The notes under the pieces were generated by a model. It saw nothing but the letters and a program-made list of their open reading frames with translations. It did not search any database and was not told the DNA's origin. From NCBI RefSeq assembly GCF_036417845.1, contig NC_089981.1, forward strand, positions 83,555,268 through 83,619,267: DNA of 64,000 bases, written 5' to 3'. A program made the position numbers and the translations under genes. The stretch comes from Apteryx mantelli (lineage: Eukaryota > Chordata > Aves > Apterygiformes > Apterygidae). Below are positions 14,901 through 26,600 of this stretch, piece by piece; the stretch's first letter is position 1, and each line of letters starts with the position of its first letter.

Positions 14901-17900
14901 GCGAGAAACCGGATGAGTGATGCAGCGGTGCTGGGAGGGCCCGTGGCAATGGGTGCAGCTGGAGGGCTGCGGGAGCAGCCCGGATTTTAGGAATAACTTC
15001 CCCCCTTCTCCCTATAGGTGACTTCCCTTCTCTGACAAAAGTAATTAACTGTAAAGAGCTCAGCGCCCTTCTCTGCTCAACTAAAGCTTTATATATATAT
15101 ATATATATTTTTTTTTTTCAACATTGAAAACCTTACTGTTTTCGGCTGACTGGCCCTGAATAAACGCCGAGAGTAGTCGCGGGGAGTGAGAAGTCATTTG
15201 TAGGTCAGGACAGCAACTTGAAGCAGATTTCAGGAATCTTTTGAAATATTGATCACTTAGTAGTAATCATTCCCCACGGGTTTTTTATCCCCACGCCCCG
15301 AGCGAGCGATCCCAGGGCTGGGAGGAAGGTGAACGCCCGGCTGCCCCTTTCACCCCTCCGCAGAGGGAAAGCAGAGCGGGGTAACCGCCAGTGCTCTCGG
15401 GGCAGGAATGAAATCACTTTCTGAGCTGTTAGGAAACAATTCGTTTTCTGGAGAGAGGAAAGAAATCAAGCAGCCGCGCTTTATTCTGCATAGAGCTGCT
15501 CAGTGACAATTTCTTCCCGGGAACATTAGGGGCCATGCTTGGAAAGGCAGCATATATTTTGAATTAAGCTCAATATGCTCTCTCCTCTGCTCTTTGCAAT
15601 GCATTTTTTTTCCTGGAACACTTGTCAAAGAAATGCCTCCTTAATTTGATATCTTGTTGTTATTTCTTTCCTCCTTTCTTTTCTTCTTTGTTTCTTTGTA
15701 TTTTTTTTCCTTCATTTTTTAGGACGCTCTTTTGCCAGTTGCCCATAGACCGAAATTAACTAGATTTCCATTTTCTCCAGTCATTTCTCCGCAGAAAGGA
15801 GCCAGACTGGGCCTCGCCGTCTTTTCTTTAGTATCAAGCACAGTTTGTCTTTTGCTTGTGAAGATTTGGTAAATCAGAAGGCAGATAGATAGCGCAGATG
15901 GTCGGAGGTGTCGGGTCAGATTATGGTACGCCTCAGTACAGTGCTAAGATCATTCTGACGGAAAACCCTGATATTATTTTCACAGATCTACACAGTTCAC
16001 TTGAAAAAAACCCTCCGAGCCATTTACATCATTTATGTGAGGCTCACAGCTAGCGGGATGGAAAAGCTTTCAATACTGCTCATTTTCATAAAACCCGGCA
16101 GAGCTGGGGAGACAAAAAAGAACATACAAAACTCACGAGTTCAGAGACACTTAATAGAAACTTAAAAAAGGGGGGGGGGGGACACACTTCAGCTTCACCT
16201 TGCAGATCCAGGTTTGATATGTCAATCTGCTTAAGGGAAAGGAGGAAAGAAAAAAAAAATCACATAAAAATAAAAATATCATCTGTAAATGTTGCTGAGG
16301 TTCCAACCCTGAGGGAGAGTTCCCCTTCCACCCACTCCCTCTCCGCTGGTCGCTGGAGCGGCTCAGTGAAGGATCCCAAAGACCCCCACTGAACAGGGGG
16401 GGAAAAAAACCCCAAATCCTCCTCGATACGAGCACCGGGCTTCCCTAGCGAGGGCGTGAGAAGGTGGCAACCTGCGCAGAGCCGGGGGTTTTCCTGCCGT
16501 GCGCTTGAGCCCCGGTGCCCCGGAGCGGCTCCCGGCCGCGGCGCAGCCCGGCGCCGGCGGGCGGCCCGGGGAGCGGCCGGGGTGCAGAGGGCGGAGGGGT
16601 GGAAACCCTGCCGCCTCCAGGGTGCTAACGGGTGCCTCATTCAGACGGGACGTGTTATGAGTGTTGTTATTACTGCAAGTCTTAAAAAAAAATTTTTTTT
16701 AAGCGTGCACCTGATCCGGCGCGGCCACGAGCAGAGCAAGCCAGGCTCCGCAGTGAAAACCAAGGCTGCAGGCTAAAGCGCCGCTGCGGGGCGAGGTGCT
16801 GCCCCCCAGGTCCCCGGGGCCGGGCCCGGCTGGGGACACGCTGACAGACCCGCTGGGGAGAGAGAGAGGGGGAAAGGGGACACCGAAAATACCTAGCAGT
16901 CCACTCTTAACCGTTTGCGGTGTGACCGAGGGGGAAACAGCCCAGCCCCAGCCGCTCTGCGCCTCCTGCAGCTGCAAACGCCGGGGTGGCTATTTGGGAA
17001 GTGGCACCACCGGCGCCACGGGGTCCTCCCGACCCTCTCCAACCCCCCCGGTGGGTTATCCTTCAGGGAAAGAATTTGGGGCGAAAGGAGCAACTTCCCA
17101 GCTGCGGCGGGGAGCGCGAGGGCTGAGTGCCGACGAGCGCGTTCAGGCTCGTCCGCCTCATTTCTGCATTTCTCGTATAATAGGGGCACTGCTCATGACA
17201 TTATTAACCAGCCTTAATTCAGGTAACAGCTCCGACCTCTGCTACAGGTAGCGCGAGGGGTTATCCCTGCAGAGATTAACCTACTTGAGAATGAGGAATA
17301 AAACTGCACATTAAAAGTGATTCATCAGAAATAAAATACTGCCATCGATCTATACGCGACGTGCTCTTTGGCCTGCGGACAGGACGTCCCTCGACGGTGT
17401 CCTAAAGCGAAAATATACTGAGTGGTGTACCCACACACCTGCATATTCAGCAGTTCAACTATACTGGGTCGCAGAATCGCAGTCACTAGAGGTCATTTAT
17501 CCAGAAGGAGTTTTCACACGCGGCAGAGGTGCAAACACCTTTTCTAAAACCTCTGATTGGCATTAAGTATTGCAATAAAAAATACCCCCGGGAATGAAAA
17601 GCCCCGGGCAGCTCCTGCGCTGCGCCCTGGCCCCGAGCCTGGCTCCCTGCCCTCTTGGCCAGCTCGTCCCGGGCAGTCGGAGGAGGAGGGATGCTCAGCA
17701 AGGGGACAGTGCCCGGGGCCGTTTCGTTTAATTCCAGGGCTACGTGCAACTTTAAACGCTGAATACAGCGCCCCAAAGAAAACCCGCGCTGGTTAAGCAG
17801 CCCTAGAGCATTAGGTAGCCTTAAAATCTCTCCAGATCTTCAGGCCAACGATGGAGTTACACAGTGTCGCCGTGTGTTTCGTGTGTTTCCTTTTATTATT

Positions 17901-19949
17901 TTTAGACTGTCATCCTTGCTGAAATAGCAGCCGCTACCACTCCTTTTATTCCTAAAAAGAGTTATGCTTAAAGCCGTAATCTCCTTAATATTAGGAAGTG
18001 TTTATAGGTTGGTTCCTCAGTTAAACTGCTGACACCCGCTGGAAATACCGAAATGTCCCCAAAACGCTGTCGATTGACAAAGATGTTCCCCGGACAACCC
18101 GTTTCCACTCTCAGACCATGCATTTATTAACTCTTCGCCCTTCTGCTTATGATCTCGGTTTCCTGTAATATGAGAGTATCGGACATTGGCTAATGTATTT
18201 GATGTTAGAAGAAAGCATCACTGAAAACTCAAAAGCCCGAATTATTTAGGGACGGGTAAGAAAAGACCGTCCTTGTACGAGGTCCTTGTTGAGGCCAGGA
18301 CTGCTAGTGGGAAGGATCCACTGGCCAAGATTTCTCCTCAATTTTCTTGAGGGCGTAGCTGTGGGCCTGGTTTTATAGCCCCTCATCCATCCGGATTTGG
18401 TTGGCTGGTACCTTTTCCTGAAGGTAAATACACAAAACACTGAATCTCCTTTTTTAAACTTGTGTTTCAGGTGAAATCGTCTCTTTCCTTAAAAAGTTTG
18501 ATTTCTTTCAGGGCTTTCTCTAAAAATTCGAGCAAAAGGAAAGAAACAAAAAATAAGTACTTCAAATGAATCTGGACGCTTTTGCCCATTCGGATGTTTT
18601 TTTCCCCAACGAGTCCCTCTTTTATACCTTCTTTTCCCCTTAGGAGGTTTTTCCTCCGAAAAGAAGGTATTCTTGCGGCTCCCTCCCCTTGGAAGGAAAC
18701 AGAGCTGGAGTCTACGGAAAACTGTTTCGGGCATATGGAAATGCAGAAAGACCCTGCAAATGTTACACGTTCCCCCCCAAGGGTGAGGAGGGGGGGCTGT
18801 CATGAAAACACGTATTTAACAGAAAGCAAGAATGTGAACAATTCACGGGAAGAGTGAAAAAAAACCCGGGATTAGTCCATTTTTGCGGACGATGCCAGGG
18901 AGCCTGCAGCTCCCTGGACCTTGCAGAGCTGTAAGGGCCAGTACTTCAGTCCCCTCGCGCTACCTGCTCATTTCCTTTCCGCAGTAACAAGAGTCATTTA
19001 GGTTTCAAAGAAAGGCATGTGGCTGGGACACGTTCATCCCTTTCCTGCTCCCCTCCCGCGGCGATCGCTCCCCCGCCGCGGCTCCAAAACACTCTGCGGG
19101 AACCCCGTTTCCTGCCGGCCGCCCCGCTATCGCCTTAGTTTAGACACCGGCCACTCTCCCTCTCCGGGAGGAAAATCACTGGAGACTTAAAAGCAGAAGA
19201 AAACGGCGCTTCCCTGCTCTGTTCTTGGGGGATTTGGCGGGGTGGCTCTAGACACCCTCCCAAAGCCGTGGCCGGCGTTGCCTGAGCCCCTGCCCCCGGC
19301 CGGGGCCTGTCCTCTCCCTGCACCGCAATCCCTGCTTTTCCTGGCCCTTTCCACCAGCCGGAGGGGGAGCAGCGAGCTGAAGGGAGCTCGCCAAAGCCAG
19401 CAGGCAGAGCAGCAGTAGCGAGGAAGCTGAAGACCGCGGAGAGGCGGTGTTGGGACTTTCTGCCGGGGGAGTCACAGATCCTGGTGGTCTGCCAGGTTGG
19501 GGGCAGCTGGTCATGGTGGGTTTAAACCCAATTGGCGGGTTAAAAGAGCTCCTGCGCCCTGGCAAGCCCCAGCGGGGCTCCCGGCAGTCCCGAGCGGGAA
19601 TTAACCGGGAAAATCCCCGCTGACTTTACCCAAAGCCTGCTAAAATGAATGACGACCTTCCAGGCCAGCTCACGTGCCCGGCCGACGAACCGACGGGCAA
19701 TTCAACTCCGCTTAGTATCGTTGATTAAGTAACACGGAGCTGCTGAGGCACCGAGAGTTGTTAATGGACATGGGGGCTCTTTTCTTGGGGGCCTTGGGGG
19801 GGGGCTGGAGACCCTCCCCATGAAGGCGCAAAATCCCCAAACACGCTGGGTTTATCAGGCCCGGAGGGGGCCTTGAAGCGTGGCCCCGGGGCGGGGGGGG
19901 GGGGTCAGTTAGGCGCTACAACCCGCCGCTTTTGCGCTGCCGTCGGCTT
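14901..19949. other. SIX6 upstream non-coding DNA
   Basis: No gene is recognised. Contents visible are an AT run at 15,091-15,108 followed by a T-run, a pyrimidine-rich tract at about 15,655-15,720, a ten-base G-run near 16,171, and mixed CpG-rich and AT-rich blocks through 19.9 kb. Blocks rich in TAAT/ATTA cores (for example 17,190-17,340) could be conserved enhancers of SIX6, but this is only inference. Confidence 0.5.
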
Positions 19950-20770
19950 TTAAATGCCCAGCGCCGCGCTGTGTTTTCGGAAGACGCTGCCCGGGGACGG
20001 GACGGGACGGGACGGGACGGGACTCGGCGCTTATCGCGGCAGAGCAGCGCGGGCGCCTCGGCGCCGTCTCCCCGGTAGAGGGAGCATCCTCCTCGCTTTT
20101 CGCAGGCCGCGCTGCTCGGCTGGCCCCGGCCCCGGCCCCGCGGCGGGGGAAGCGCCGGCCTCTCCCTCCCTCGCCGCTGAGGCGAGCGGGGCCCCCCCGC
20201 GGCTGGGGGCTCCCGGGGGCGGCTCCCTGCCCCGCCGCGCAGGGGAGGCCGCTGCTGGCGCCCAGCCGCGGACCGTCCCGCCGCCGCGCCTCGGCCCGCC
20301 CAAGGCCGCCCGGCCATTTTCCCGCCTCGCCGCGGCTGTGAGGGAGCGGGCGACGCGGTGCTCGGCCCCGCCGCGCCTCCCGTCCCGCCGCCGTTGCCCA
20401 GGGCCTCGGCGCGGGCCCTCGCGGCGGTAGGTTGGCGGCGCTCGGGGCCGCCCTCGCCTTCCCCCCCCGCCTCCCCGGCCCGGCGGCGCGAAGCTGAGGA
20501 GGAGGAGGAGGCGGGCGGGGGCCATGTTGTGCCCCCGCGGCTGCCCGGGCGGGCCGCGGCTTTCCTCGCCCTCTCCTTCTCTGACGGAGCAGGGCCACCG
20601 GGGCCGGCCGCCTCCCGGGTGCTGGGGCACCGCACAACGCCCAGCCTGCAGCATTTTGAGGGCTGCGACCCCGCCACCCCTCTGCCCCCCCGGGGCCTCG
20701 CTGCTGCGCTCGGGCGTGGCCATTTTGTCGCGCTCGCCCACCGCCCCTGAGGTATCCCGCAAGGTGCCCC
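19950..20770 (+). promoter_or_regulatory. CpG island, candidate SIX6OS1 promoter and 5' exon
   Basis: About 0.8 kb of extremely GC/CpG-rich DNA is followed abruptly by AT-rich DNA. It contains three YY1-like AANATGGC motifs, read on the minus strand, at 20,312-20,320, 20,521-20,529 and 20,718-20,727. An E2F-like TTTTCCCGCC lies at 20,317-20,326 and overlaps the first of these. Possible plus-strand donors for an untranslated first exon include GAG|GTATCC at 20,751/20,752. It is the nearest island upstream of the SIX6OS1 ATG exon at 23.6 kb. The promoter role is inferred, and an alternative start beyond SIX6 is possible. Confidence 0.5.
19994..20023. repeat. (GGGAC)6 repeat
   Basis: Six GGGAC pentamers in tandem lie at the left edge of the 20 kb CpG island. 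Confidence 0.95.
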
Positions 20771-23560
20771 CCTCCCCCCGCTATTTTGTCAAAAATAGCC
20801 TTAATTTTTAATTCCAGGAACTCAGCGAATCTTCTGCAGCAACATCCTTCTATTTAGTACGTGCTGGGAAAAGTGAAACGTGTCAACCGAAGAGGCGGTC
20901 TGACTTTACGACAAATTTAAAGACACATCTGTAGTTAGTCATGCAGACATGGTACATAACACACTCGGGCAATGCGTTTGAAGACATAAATGTTAAAAAC
21001 GGGGAGTTCATAAATGACGAGCCCTGCGATTATGCTAACTCGGATGTACTAACTAGAATTGTCACCAGTCAGGAAAGGGCTTCGATGTTGTTATAAACAG
21101 TGAAAACAGCAGCAGGTTTTTGACAAGAAACCTCACCTTGAATACAGTGTTCAAGTCTCATTACTGGGACCCAAAACTGATGTTACAAAAAGGGCCAGAG
21201 AAAGATAACAGCATTAGGAGAGGCACAGGGTTTTTTTCAGAGGTAAAAAGTTCATCTATAAATCTTAAGTCTACTAAATTTCAAGAAGAATCAAGTAATT
21301 ACTCTTGTAAAAGAGTTCTATACAATAATGAATAGCATTTTATCTTTCTCAAGATAAAAAATCAAAAATGTTTTATAAAAATCATTATAATGATTTGTAT
21401 AAAACCAACAGAAATTAATACTGCTTTGCACAGCAGACAATGTGTGGCATTAATTGTCGTAACAGATTTTTAAAGAATAAGAAGTCATACCAGTAAAAAA
21501 TATATCACCAGTTACTTCGGGAAGATGTTTATAAAGGATGCCTACATGTTTCAGGGCACAATCTAAGTGCTAAGCATTTGATTTGAAGGAAGAAGTCTGT
21601 CTCATAGATTATTGGTATTTTACCCCTTTAATGAAGAACCTAGTAGTGGCTGTTGTCAGATAGGATATGAAATCATACTGCTGTAAGTCTGCTATGAGAA
21701 ATGACATTAATGTTAGTATAGTAGTAATGGCTAGAGACTCAAATCAGGCAACCCATTTGCGGTTTCTACTGTCTATACAACCTTAAAATATATGAAACTT
21801 TATTGGCACAGTTGAATTCCATATAATTATGTTTATTACTGTAGTACAAAAATGCAGTATTCATATTAATATTTTATTTGTGGTAGTGTTCTGAATAGCA
21901 TTGGCAGTAGCAGACAGGGAGATACATCAGCATATAATACTGTTTAACACTGTTTTATGCAATTGCTGTATATTACATGTTTCTCACTCTTTAAAGTATG
22001 GACAAATGAAAACTGCATTGCTATCAAAGCTATCAATTTAATATACAAGGAGCTGTGAAATATGTTACATCAGTGATAGTTTCCGATTTATGATTCCTCT
22101 GGAAAATAAGCATCACAGCGTATTCTAGAAGTGCTTGATCTTTGCTGAAGCATGAGCTGATACAGCTATTTTTCTGCTCTGTAGTGCTTCTGTCACATTT
22201 ATCAAAAACCCCCACCACCTATGAGAACATTCTCTGAATTTGTCATCCAAGGTTGGGCTAATGGTTTTCATGATGATGTTTGATGCAACTTTTCTCCAGT
22301 ACGACAAGCAATGAGGCTTTAGAACAGTCACATCCTGGAAGCTGTCAGTTGCCCAGCAGTTCAGATGGTTTTTGTTTCAGGCTGGTGTTAACCACTGTTT
22401 TTAAAATCTACTAACATGCAGCTTGCCAGTGCTGTTGAATCTCTCAGCCCTTTCTACTAGTGACACATATCCTTTTGATTCGCAACACAGAATAACATTT
22501 GTCATTTGCAATTATGTTACTTCTTTTAATAATATCCAGAAGACCAAATATTTCCATATGCATGTTTTCAGAAGCACTGTCATTTTCTGCAACATCACCA
22601 TTTAAATAAATGGTATTGTATTGTGAAGTTATAGAAGAAGAACCCTCTATTTTTAGTTCTGTTCCTTTCTTTTACAAAAGTATCCAAATGATAAAATAAT
22701 AATAGTTGTCTTAGTGACAAGTTGATAGAATAATAGGTATCATCTTAATAATAAGCAGCTGTACATTCTGCTCTATTCTTAGTGGACTTTGTGTTGTGAT
22801 TTATAAACCAATGAATATGAAATACTTTGCTATTACCTGTGTAAGGTAATGTTTGTGCTTTTTTTGCATTTACCTGTCTACCTTCTGTTCATGCCCCAAT
22901 TTCTTGCAGTTTTTATGGGAACTGTCTATGAACCAACTAACATTAACATTGTTAAACTGTTTCTAGAGAAGGAATGAACAAATCTTTAAGTGTTCTTCAC
23001 ATCGTGCTTGCTGTTTGATCCCCAGCTTACTAAATAGGTTTCCTGTACTACTTAAGCTTCCCTAGGATATTTATTTGCAATGTCTAATTAAATATGTTTT
23101 AGGGTCAAATACACATCATTCCACTGTTTTAGGATTGTTTCATTTTGCATGCTGCATACTAAACAATGTTATTTTTTGCATCCTAAAGAATTACTTTATT
23201 TTCTTTCACAGTGTGTGAAAGCAAAAATATTCTGCACTGACCTGTGCCTTCCGGCATATTTTCTTAGAATTTTCAGAAAGTTTTTTGTCTGCTGTTTTAG
23301 AAGTGTTGCCAGGCACCATTAAGGCACTAGGAACTAGGCTTTCAAGCTTTTGAACGCATTTGGTAGAACTATTATCTCTCTCTCATAGTTTTCATCTAAA
23401 CTAAAATGGTTTAGGTAATGAATTCAAATGCAGTTAAAACTGCCTTTTCCCTTCTATCTTAAAATATGTGGTATTTTCTTGTAATCTTGACTTGTTTACT
23501 TGTATTAACAAAGCTTTTGACTTCCTCTGTAAAACCTTGAATTGCATTTTTCTTTTGTAG
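20771..23560 (+). other. Probable 5' UTR intron of SIX6OS1
   Basis: AT-rich sequence with no supportable coding segment. It ends with a pyrimidine tract and TTTTGTAG acceptor directly before the ATG exon, so it is intronic if the transcript starts at or upstream of the 20 kb CpG island. No repeat family was recognised. Confidence 0.55.
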
Positions 23561-23617
23561 TTTACACAATGAGTGACAGACTCTTAAGCAACTTAGACAA
23601 ACTTCTGCTTGAGTTTG
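23561..23617 (+). CDS. SIX6OS1: SIX6OS1 exon with start codon (coding 1)
   Basis: The exon opens after TTTTGTAG with only 8 nt of leader, then ATG at 23,569. It encodes [16 protein letters not shown] and ends phase 1 at a GTAGGT donor. The short leader means that upstream untranslated exon(s) exist. Confidence 0.93.
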
Positions 23618-26600
23618 GTAGGTCATATCGTGTATTTCTGAGCTATTAACTTCTAATGCAATACATACTTTTTAGTGATGTTTTCAACTTTAAACAGTTA
23701 CATTAACTTAAAATGAGCAAATTTATAATAAAAATAAAGTTTTGGGTTTTTTGCCTGCATGGTGATTTGTTAGCTATGAGTTTATGGAGAGAGGGGCTAA
23801 TTACTACTTAATGGCAAAACTGCTTGTCTGAAGGGGTAATTTTAGATTGTTAAAGCTTAATTACTGTTTGTGCTATAAATATTGCACAGCATTTATTTGT
23901 TTCACTGTTCATTATAGATATGTATGAAAAATTTTTTTTTTCTTCTTAGTTTTCCAGCTAGAACAAACCTCTTATGCTAAGGAATGCGTGAAGCAACAGA
24001 TAAATTGTAAGTAGAGATATGCTGTTTTATCAGACGTTGAACACACTGCTTTTAATTCATTGGACCCGATACATGTTTTGAGTTTCAAAGACGGAAGCAA
24101 GCCTAATAATGAAGGCTGTCCTATGTCCTGCTTTCACCCTACCTCATCTTTTGCCATCAATACTCACTCATTCTCCCTAGCAGACTTTGCTTTTGCTTTC
24201 CACTTTTAGCTGGTGGTGTTCAGCTGTCTCATGGACAGCCAGTTTCATGCTGCGCCATTTCCTGCTCTTACTCTGTAGCTCCTCGCAGTCACTGGCAGTT
24301 CTTTGATTCAGCTGTGCTTGCTCAATACATCTGCCACTTGCCTCTCTTTCTTTCTTCATGTTTTCTATTCTTCTCAGATTTGGACTTCTGCCTCATTCTT
24401 TCTTCTCTCTTTCTGTAATAATAAAAGTTCTCTCAATTAATATTGCCTACTCAAGCCTTGTTCTTTTTTTCTGCAGTCCAGTAGCTTGTACTTTTCCTTG
24501 AGATTTCAAAACAGTAAAGCAAATGAGAAAGTCTTGCTCCACATCACATTCCTTTTCCACAGGACTAACATACCATATAACATTTCAGGCTTAAATCTTT
24601 TTTATCATGCTGCTATGTGGTATCACTCAGTTATGGGCCTGATTGTGGTAGAGAAGATTCTTCAGACAATCTGAGGACACCTCTGCTCATCACTGGTACA
24701 TTTTAAAGTAGGAGTTGAAGCTTGTAACCTTTAGAAAAAAGAACAGGGGATAGTTCTGGTCTGATTGGTGTTCCTGTTGATGGCAACATTCCTAATAATC
24801 TTGGCAGATGTGTGCAAGCACATATTTATACGCTATGAGGACTGTCAATATTGAATTGAAGTATCTTAAATATTAAAAACAATCTGTAACACTGCTCTGG
24901 TACACTTGGAATTCTGTTGTAGCTATTTGGTCATATAACTGAAACTTAGAGATGGAGTTTTCCTTAACATTTATGCAAGCTTGCTGTAAATGCACATGCT
25001 TTTAGGGAAAATGCAAAGGCTGCTTAATAACTTGGTATAGCTATTTGCAGGTTCAGATTAGAAATATCCATACATATATGAACTCACAACTGGCCCTCAG
25101 TCTTTTTAAAGTTTGGGTTAAATCCTTCAGAAGCCTACCAGAAATACTTCTACTGATTTAATTTCGTCTCTGTAAGTATTACTTGGCAGAGGAACAGTTG
25201 TAGCGTTCAGCCTCTGAATTTTAATGTGTGGGATTCATCTGGGCTTTTTGGCTTGACTCCCTTTATAATCAGTGGAGGGAAACAGGCACTTTTAGGGTGT
25301 GATTCATCTCATCCTAAAGAGAGAGTTTAAAGTAGGTTAGATAAAGTATACTTTAAAAAATGCCAATTTCTCTCCACTGAGTGTGGTGGGTGCCCTGGTT
25401 GTCTAGTTTTGATGCAGATGTCTGCAGTGTAAAGTTAGGTGAGTTAGAGCTCATCTGCAATGTCTTTACAAACCAAAGAATAAATGAAAGAATAAATAGA
25501 ACAACTCACACTTGTCTCAGAAGTGTTCATCTATAGAAAATACTATAGAAAATGTTAAGGACATGGCTTTGCATATATAATAGATACTTATGTTAAAACA
25601 AATTGAAGTTTAATGATTGTATATGAAAGCTGTGCTCTGAAATTTAATGCCTTTATCTTGGTGATTCTCAAAATGTGGTCTGCAGCCAACTTCCAAATAC
25701 ACTTCTTTCACAGAAATGAAGCATATGTCAGTTGTCCAATATGCCTCATGCTAAGTAAAGACTCAAGTTATTCAAGATATTCAAGATATTAAAGACAATC
25801 GGAATTACTCAGGATTGCTCAAAATACACTGAGAATCTTTTGGTTTTCGCTGATAAATGTTTCTCCCTGACAGATATTCTTTCATGGTGTAAATCCTGCT
25901 GGGATTGAATGTGACTGTTAGCAAATGCTGCAAAACCAGGCCCAAATTTTGGGATGACCTGGAGTTCTAGAGCAGTAATTCACACAACCCAAGATACATC
26001 CCACGTAACTAAGATGTCCTTCCCAGTTAAACGGATGAGAAGGGCAGGAAGCCTGTGATTGAGACTTCTGGTGGGGCCTCTGGGGTCCCATCTTTGACAC
26101 AGTGCATCAGAGCAGCAATGCTGGCAAGGGCTGATTTGGCATTAACAAATCTAAAACCCTGTATGACAGTATAAGAAGTAAACAGCGCACAGGGTAAATG
26201 TGCACACAGTTGTGCTTACTGCATTGCTTTGTGGGCATGCAGGATAGCTCTCACAGGTGTTACTTGTGAAAAATAATTGATCAGTTTGGATTCTACTAAC
26301 CGCTTTTTTAAGAAACTGTTTCCTCTTGTTATCTGTGTGTTGTTAGAAAAGGCAGAAATAAGAATCTGTGCCTCCCAAATCTCTTGCTGCTTGAGGATTT
26401 GTCACTGTGATGAATGCTCCTCATAAATTAACCCCTATTTCCCACTCAGTATATTAATTTATCATGCATTGCACATCTCAAATTAGAGTAAATTCCTTTT
26501 TTTTTTTTTAATTTGAATTTTCTCTGCTAGTGTTTCTAGAAATCATTTGCTTATATGTTGTTAGTGATGTTTTTATTTCTCCCTTCTTGTAGTCAGCTTT

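Noticed and set aside
19248-19565. 105-codon minus-strand frame with a signal-peptide-like Leu-rich stretch
   Set aside because: The hydrophobic run is internal, about 50 residues in. There is no homology, and the frame sits in compositionally biased DNA.
19909-20762. Several overlapping 240-250 codon minus-strand frames in the 20 kb CpG island
   Set aside because: All three frames are open at once with Arg/Pro/Ala/Gly-rich content, which is typical of CpG islands and not of coding sequence.
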